NCBI GenBank assembly: GCA_026545765.1
Contig: CM048840.1
Span: 84,162,877-84,226,876, forward strand
Reading direction: 5' to 3'
DNA length: 64,000 bases
DNA from: Plantago major
Taxonomy: Eukaryota; Streptophyta; Magnoliopsida; Lamiales; Plantaginaceae
The first letter of the stretch is position 1. Each line of letters starts with the position of its first letter. Made by a program: the position numbers and the translations under genes. The notes below the pieces were generated by a model. The model worked only from the letters and a program-made list of their open reading frames with translations, ran no database searches and was not told the origin of the DNA. Positions 58,087-64,000 of the stretch are shown here, piece after piece.

Positions 58087-61000
58087 CTAAACATTATCTT
58101 TGTAAGATCTGGTGGGTCTTTTCTTGATAGTTTGCTCAACCCAGAAGTATCTTCCCCAGATCCAAGCATGATCAAGTTGAATTAAAGACATCTTATATAT
58201 TTCATAGATAGTCTCCAGATACTTAATCTTGCTGGTAATCATCTTAAGTGAGGTAGAGGACTCATAAGCATGTATAACAAATTTTGTTCTTGACCCAGTG
58301 CCAAGTACATTTTCAACTTTGTGTACCTCATCTGGCTTATGGTAGGGGCAAGATTTAGATAGCTCCTTCTTCCTAGCCATATGTCTGACATATATTTCAA
58401 AGTCAAGTGTATCCTTGACTTTTTCCTTTGGCATTAGATCATCTCTATATTTCCTCCATGCCATCATTTGTAGGTAGACTGGTACTGGGAAGCCTTCTTT
58501 GTTTAGTAGCATATCTTTCATGAACATTACCCAGTAACCATTCTTGCACTTGTAAGTTGCAGAGTTTAGATTAGATTGTCTTGAAGTGTATTTGATTATA
58601 GCTTCCTCAGGGCTAAGAGTATCAACTCCTTTATTTGATCTTCTTCTGTCTTGCAGCTTCTCTTCTTGAGAGTTTGTCACTAGAAGTACCTTCCTGTATA
58701 GACTTAGTAGTTCCAGAAGGTGTTTTAGCAGTTATAGGTACTGCAGCTATAGGCTCAGATGGGCTATTTGAGTGTCTTCTTCTCTGAAGAGGAACTTCCT
58801 TTTCATCATCCTCATCCTCATCCTCATCATCATCATCTTGATGAGTTTCCACCAAGTCTTTGCATCCATCATTGTTGCCTTTTCTTCTCTTTCCAGAGAT
58901 TTCTTCTTCATCCTCATCTTCAACATATCTCCTTGAGCTCTTGGTAGCAATAGGAGGTCTCTGAGATCTAGTCCTTTTTCCAGTGACAGGAATTAGTTTC
59001 AGTTGACTAGGGGGTTTGACTTTGGAGTTGGGCTTCTTCAGATATCATCTTTTATTTGCCTTTCCCCTTGGTGTCTTTTCTTGCTCTTTCCCCCTTAGTC
59101 ATAGGAGGCTGATCAAAATTATCCAGTAGTTTGACAAAGAATTCTGACAGAGAGTCAAAATTCTTGTGTAGTCAATTGCAGGCAGTGGATAATTGATGCA
59201 ATTCTACTCTGAGTGCAGCATTCTGCTGTGCAAGGTCAGTTTTCTCATTTGTCAGCTTGGAAACCTCAACAACTACTTGGCTTATAGTAGTTATGGCAAT
59301 GTCAGCTTGAGTGTCTGCATGCTGCATGACCTATTCATCTGAATTCCTCAGCAAGGCAAGGTATTGATGTTCCATAGCAATGTTGGAAGTTCTTCTTGCA
59401 ATCATTTTAGCAAGCTTGCTAAATTTAAGAGGAATAGATGCAATTAATTACTTGTTTTGATCTTCTAGCTCCTTCATCTGTTGAGTCATGATCTGGGATC
59501 TCATCTCATAATCCTCAACATCTTCATCAGGAACTTGGATGTGGACAAGAGGAGCAAGTGTCTTTTTCTTAGTGTGGGACACAATGGTCTGAGGATGACT
59601 ATGGTCAGACACATTCTTCTTTGCCTTGTCCTCCTTGTCTTCTTTTTCTTCATCACTCCAGTTGTCTTCATTATCTAGGTTAGCAACCTTTACTGGCAAG
59701 GTCTTCTTTCTCTTGATAGATGATGGAGTGTTCTCAGCATCCAATTCCTCAGCAAATGCTTGTGCAACAAGCTGGATTTGCTTTTGCTCAGAAAGGGCTT
59801 CCTCTGCCTTGCGAGTCATTTCTTCAACCTGTCTGAGGTTGGCCTGTCTTTCTGCCATCTTGGTTTCCAGCTCAAGATGCAGTCTGGCTTCTTTTCCCAA
59901 CAGAGCTTTGAGTTGAGCAACTCTGTATTCTGCCTCCTTGATCTTCCTTGAAGTATCTTCAGAATGCTTAACTACTTGTGCAGTAGTGTCTTGCTGTTTG
60001 GGATTAGATTATTTTTGATGAGATGAGGTAGAGGAGTTGTTTGTTTTCTTCTCAGAATGCTTTGCAGCAACTGAGGCCTTCTTGGTACTGGCAACTCTAC
60101 CATCTCCAGCATCAGGAGTATCATCATCATCATCATCATCATTAGGTTCATCTCTTTGGCATGCAGATGGAGGAGGGGACTTTGGTTCACTACAAGAATT
60201 CTGTTGTTTATCCGTCGCTAAACAGTGAGCGATCCGTCGCTAAGCTCCCAGCGACGGATAAAAATGTCGTCATCATTTTCTTGGTCACAAAGCTTCTAAC
60301 GACGGATAACCTATCCGTCGCTAAATAACGACGGATTTAGTGACGGATAAATTGTTGACTTTTTAGAGACAGATAGATTTTCTCTCTTTTTTTAAAAAAA
60401 TCCAAATCTGCTCTATTTAGCGACGGATAAACTATCCGTCGCTAAATAGATTTAGCGACGGATAGGGTTTTTCTTTTTTTTAAAAAATTAACTGGATATT
60501 TAGCGACTGATACTTTATCCGTCGCTAAATTGAGCAGATTTTGATTTTTTTTTTTAAAAAATTGATGCTTGTTTTCATATTTCAATCTGCTTCCTTATTC
60601 TTCCAGCAAGCGCCAGTTTTCTTCCCTTGAGTTTTTCACGTTTGTTTGCTGGCATCTTCCAGATTTTTCAGATCTTCCAGATCTTTTCCTTAAGGCCCAA
60701 ATCTGCCAAGTCCAGTCCATTGACTTATGTTGTAGCCAAACTTGTTATTTCCTACAATAAATCCATTGATCACAAACAACTACAATCGTTGAACCGGCTA
60801 ATAAACGAAGAAAGGCAGGATTAATAATAACAAGTGCAAATAAATTGCACTTTCAGGATAAAATCCTCTTGTCTTGGGAGCACAGGATTTGAAACCATCT
60901 GAAGTCTAGTACTCTCATCTGCTTGCTGGAACCTTTCAAGTAGCAGTTCTTCCACAGTGCTAAGGAATGATGTCCATAGTAAATGCCCATGTTCATACCT

Positions 61001-61310
61001 TTCGGTAGGGAATATGGCATGAATATATGTTTCAAGGGCCAAGCATTGTTCTCTCTTGGCATGATCGTCTGCACGCTTGAATAGCTTACTCAGATCAAGG
61101 CGTCTAAGTTGTTGCCATTTTGCAAAACATCGAAGATGATTGCGCAGAGCGTTAGACTTAAATTCTTAGAGTAAAGAGAGATACTTCTCTTCAGAGGAGA
61201 TGTCTACTCTTTCAGTAGATCTTTGAGAAGTAGGTGCTACAGAATGAGCCCGAAAGAAAATGGAATTTTGATTAAGTGTCAAAACTTGTTCAGATATCTG
61301 AGTAACAAAA
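58087..61310 (-). pseudogene. Extra-gene remnant of the deleted SIRE-type element
   Basis: From high to low coordinates it follows the larger element's extra gene from domain 2 onward. Domain 2 has LRCFAKWQQLRRLDLSKLF and ALETYIHAIFPTERY (61.2-60.86 kb). After a transposon insertion comes an acidic Asp run, a coiled coil (59.9-59.45 kb: EEMTRKAEEALSEQKQIQL) and a basic/acidic region containing IAAVPITAKTPSGTTKSIQ. Domain 3 is an open 197-codon frame ending at 58087 (NGYWVMFMKDMLL, then LDHAWIWGRYFWVEQTIKK). Stops near 61.17 and 60.01 kb and shifts break the rest. Domains 2 and 3 are the parts conserved between the two copies, which suggests they matter for the protein. Confidence 0.72.
60188..60560. 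mobile_element. CACTA (En/Spm) transposon end with subterminal repeats
   Basis: CACTACAAGAA marks the terminus at 60188. Within 350 bp there are about a dozen copies of TATCCGTCGCTAAA in both orientations, the usual subterminal transposase-binding array. The opposite end was not found. The inserted DNA may extend to about 60840, where the host frame resumes, so the element seems truncated. Confidence 0.7.
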
Positions 61311-61320
61311 ATGTCTGGTA

Positions 61321-62205
61321 ACTTAATACACTTTTCAATGTATAGTAACTTGTTCTTTACTGACCCAAGTCTTGATTAAGTTCAAGAGAATGAATGTCAG
61401 ATATTAGTCGCAACTGTATCTTCTGGATTCAACTCCTTCACAATATGCAAGTCTTGTTAAGGATGAGGACACTTAGAACTTTCGTGCTACTTAGAATTCA
61501 AGAGCTTTAGCCGCAACATAAAGCTAGAGAGTAAGTAGGCAGAAGGCTTGTATGCTTGAGTGTAATGTATGTAGTTCTGGTGTTCAAGTGTATCTTCAAG
61601 CATTCTAAGTGATGACATTTATAGTTGAAAATCAGGCCGTTTGAATTAGTATCCGTTAGGCACAATGAAATTCAAACTAACGATATCTGAAGTTAGTACG
61701 ACAGTGAGCTTTGTCTCTTTTAAGAGATTTCCTCTTTTGCTCAGACATCTCTGTCTGCGTAATTAATACACTGTACCAACTTTTGTCATGTAGTGTCAAC
61801 GGAACAATGCAAGCTTTCTGAGGCTTTGCAAGTCCATTCTCAGTGACCTTTAGTGCATCAGAAACCTATTGAAACGTTTGTCTCTCAGACACTTAGTTTC
61901 TTCAAGGTATCTGAGTCAAGGTCTCTGAGGACACAGTTTTCCTTAGTCTTCAGCAATCTTGTGCAGTCTTCTGATCTTCAATAAAAGAGTTCTTCTGCTG
62001 GATGCTTCCTTCTTGGTCTTCTTCAAAGATATAAAAATTATATTCAGAGACCTAACATCCTATCCTACAAGATTTGCTAGACTAACATACTCAGTAAGTT
62101 TTCTCTTTTACAATGTTCAAGTGAACTAAGAGTACTAGTTACCTTTCTGAGCTAAGATAAGTCATTATGGTTTACTGATCAAAATCTAAACAAATATTCC
62201 TAACA
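61321..62205 (-). repeat. 5' LTR fragment of the deleted SIRE-type element
   Basis: It matches the region of the 56.1-57.6 kb LTR from about 56.73 kb to its upstream end (CTTTACTGACCCAAGTCTTG, GTATCCGTTAGGCACAATG and the start TGTTAGGAATAT). The last ~0.6 kb of the LTR and the whole gag-pol are missing. Confidence 0.8.
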
Positions 62206-62586
62206 GCTTCCATGCTGGTTCATTTAATTCCTCCTCCGCATATTATCTTGGTCTCCCAGTTGTGCATTGCTCACGAGCTCCACAAAGAGTTTATTCATCT
62301 TGCGATGGGTATCCTCCTTCGTTCTTCCATGGTACCTGGCTCAAAAGTGTGTGAGATAGCATGTTTGGAGTGAAATAAGGACTATGGCTTACATGCAAAT
62401 ATCATGGAGTTTTTCTCCCCCAAACGTGATATTTGGTATAGAAATCGAAAATGAAAAGTAAAAAGTGCAAATGCAAGTGCGTAAAATAAACATAACCATG
62501 GGTTGCCTCCCATGAAGCGCTTGTTTTAGGTCTTATAGCTCGACCCCTGTTTTCATGATGGCTTATTTGCCGAGGGTTAAACTTTC
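62206..62586 (+). other. Probable 3' internal remnant of a gypsy element
   Basis: It contains GGGTTGCCTCCCATGAAGCG at about 62501. I recognise this as a recurring motif of the 3' non-coding part of plant Athila/Tat gypsy elements, located shortly before the LTR. No protein. Confidence 0.4.
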
Positions 62587-63971
62587 TGATGAGACTATAA
62601 TTTAGAGTCTCATTGGGTCCTTTTTAGCGGTCTTTGTTAGTCTTTGTTTATGATTTTATAGTGTCTTTATGCGTTTTTATGCTTTGGTGCTTTGTTTCTG
62701 TTTTGTAGGATTTTTGTGTCACGAAGGTGAAAATCGGAGTGGAAACTTTGGTTCTAGATATTTAAATGTAGAGTAGCTGGGCGAAAACGGAAGTGGATTC
62801 GGAGTTCGGACGAAGATTTGAGAGCTGTTTTAGAGAAGCTTGCAGAAGTGAAGTTTTACGGAGTAGTCTATCCATTTTGGCCATAACTCTCTCATATGAT
62901 GTTTGATTGACCTGATCTCAATTTCCATCGAAAGATAATTTAAGGGCTAAAACTTTCGTTCCAGAATCATAGCTAAATTCCTCATGTAGAAAAAGATACA
63001 GACGTCTGAATCTGGCTGGCAGAAAACATCCTCGCAGCGGCAAGGATCTTCCTCGCAGCGGCGAGAACTTACGAGAGCTTATTTGTTGGACGTTTTTCTA
63101 TTCGAATTCTGCTAGGATTCCACTCGTTTTTTCTCCTATAAATAGGATTCTTTCACCCTAACTTAGAACATAACTTCTTTTACCCTAGATTTACATAGGA
63201 AAAAGCTCAAGAACTAGGTTTTGACATTGATAACGATTTGGAACTTGATTTTGACTATTCATCGAAGGATTGATATCGAATCCCTGATTACTGTGGTAAA
63301 TCTCTATTGTTTTATCTTATTCAATTCGTTCTTATTCTGTTTCTCGAATTGTTTAAGCTTGCATGCGATTACCATTCTGTTTGTGTTAAACATGAGCAAT
63401 ATCTTGTATTCTTTCATCCTTGCTTCAATTATGAGTAGCTAAATCACTCCGAACATGGTAGTTACGTGATAGCTTTGTGTATTCGCTTCTAGGGTTTGAA
63501 ATCGTTCATATAGGTTAGGCTCGTTCAAAGATCTTCGTAAAAACACTTCAATTCAATACTCTCGTTCAAAGATTCTCTAAAACGTTTTGGTTAAGGATCG
63601 TGGATTGACGACCCACGATTACTCTAGTTCAAATATCTTCAAACTCGTTTGGTAAAGGTTGAATTGATAGTTTTCTGTATACCGACCGTGTGACAGTATG
63701 AACGTATCCCTAGATCGAATTAGCATTGCTTGATCGTAACTACTGTGTTCCTTCTACCTCAATCTTACAAACAACTACATTGCTAATTTCCGTTTTCTAG
63801 TTTTAAGAAGTACTCAAATTCAAACAAATTAACATCGTTTCACAAGTAACTGTTTGTTTTCAATCGTTGTGGTAGCTTAATTGGTTCCTTAGCGAACGAC
63901 CTCGTGGTTAGCATTGTCTATTTACAACAACTGCTTGCTACTTGTTTCTAAGTATCAATTTGAGCACATCA
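62587..63971 (+). repeat. Probable gypsy LTR, possibly solo
   Basis: It begins TGATGAGACTATAATTTAGA and ends GAGCACATCA. A TATA-like CCTATAAATAGG lies near 63135. The flanks CTTTC (62582-62586) and CCTTC (63972-63976) match at four of five bases. No primer-binding site follows. The frame at 63221-63442 is not protein-like. Confidence 0.5.
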
Positions 63972-64000
63972 CCTTCGATCCTGTTGAAGCACTTGTCCAT

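Larger units (their letters stand above)
56147..62205 (-). mobile_element. Internally deleted SIRE-type copia element related to the 21.7-37.8 kb one
   Basis: On the minus strand there is a 5' LTR fragment (62205-61321), then directly the second half of an extra gene (61310-58087), a polypurine tract and a complete 3' LTR (57624-56147). Gag and pol are absent. LTR ends (TGTTAGGAATAT... and ...GGACCAACA) and the extra gene match the larger element in kind but are clearly diverged. The flanks (TTAGT and GCTTC) do not match, so recombination or deletion probably shaped it. Confidence 0.8.

Overview
This is a nuclear window from a flowering plant, most likely a eudicot and perhaps an asterid. The evidence is intron-rich genes with GT-AG junctions, an extra-large G protein gene, Stowaway, Mutator and CACTA transposons, and plant-specific Tat and SIRE-type LTR retrotransposons. 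No CRISPR, bacterial operon, rRNA or tRNA gene was seen. All calls come from reading the sequence and recalling protein families; no search was run.

Layout. Positions 1-5.9 kb hold the 5' part of a minus-strand gene resembling SEC14-like (CRAL-TRIO) proteins; its 3' end lies beyond the window edge. Positions 7,564-40,339 are one minus-strand Ty3/gypsy element of the Tat type, bounded by 0.9-kb LTRs and a 5-bp target duplication (ATGAC). A plus-strand Ty1/copia element of the SIRE type (21,671-37,833, 1.7-kb LTRs, target duplication TCAAC) sits inside its gag gene. Positions 40.3-44.1 kb hold flanking repeats and small Mutator-like elements. Positions 44.4-52.6 kb hold a complete eight-coding-exon XLG3-like gene on the minus strand, predicted at 863 residues. 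Positions 52.6-64 kb hold small transposons, an internally deleted relative of the SIRE-type element (56,147-62,205, minus strand) carrying a CACTA end, and a probable solo gypsy LTR.

The most interesting content is the cargo of the two nested retroelements. The Tat element carries an antisense gene (plus strand, 9.4-14.9 kb) with its own TATA box, a spliced 5' leader and further introns; it resembles the Transposase_28 ('putative gypsy type transposon') family followed by coiled coil. The SIRE-type element carries a large extra gene after pol (30.1-35.7 kb) with a possible internal TATA box and a cluster of five short GT-AG introns, all phase 0. A diverged copy of that gene sits in the 56-62 kb element. 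Both nested elements are broken by frameshifts and stops, and the Tat protease and reverse transcriptase each have a changed catalytic residue. The SIRE-type element is also unusually rich in the motif AGATATC and has an exact evening element (AAAATATCT) in each LTR.
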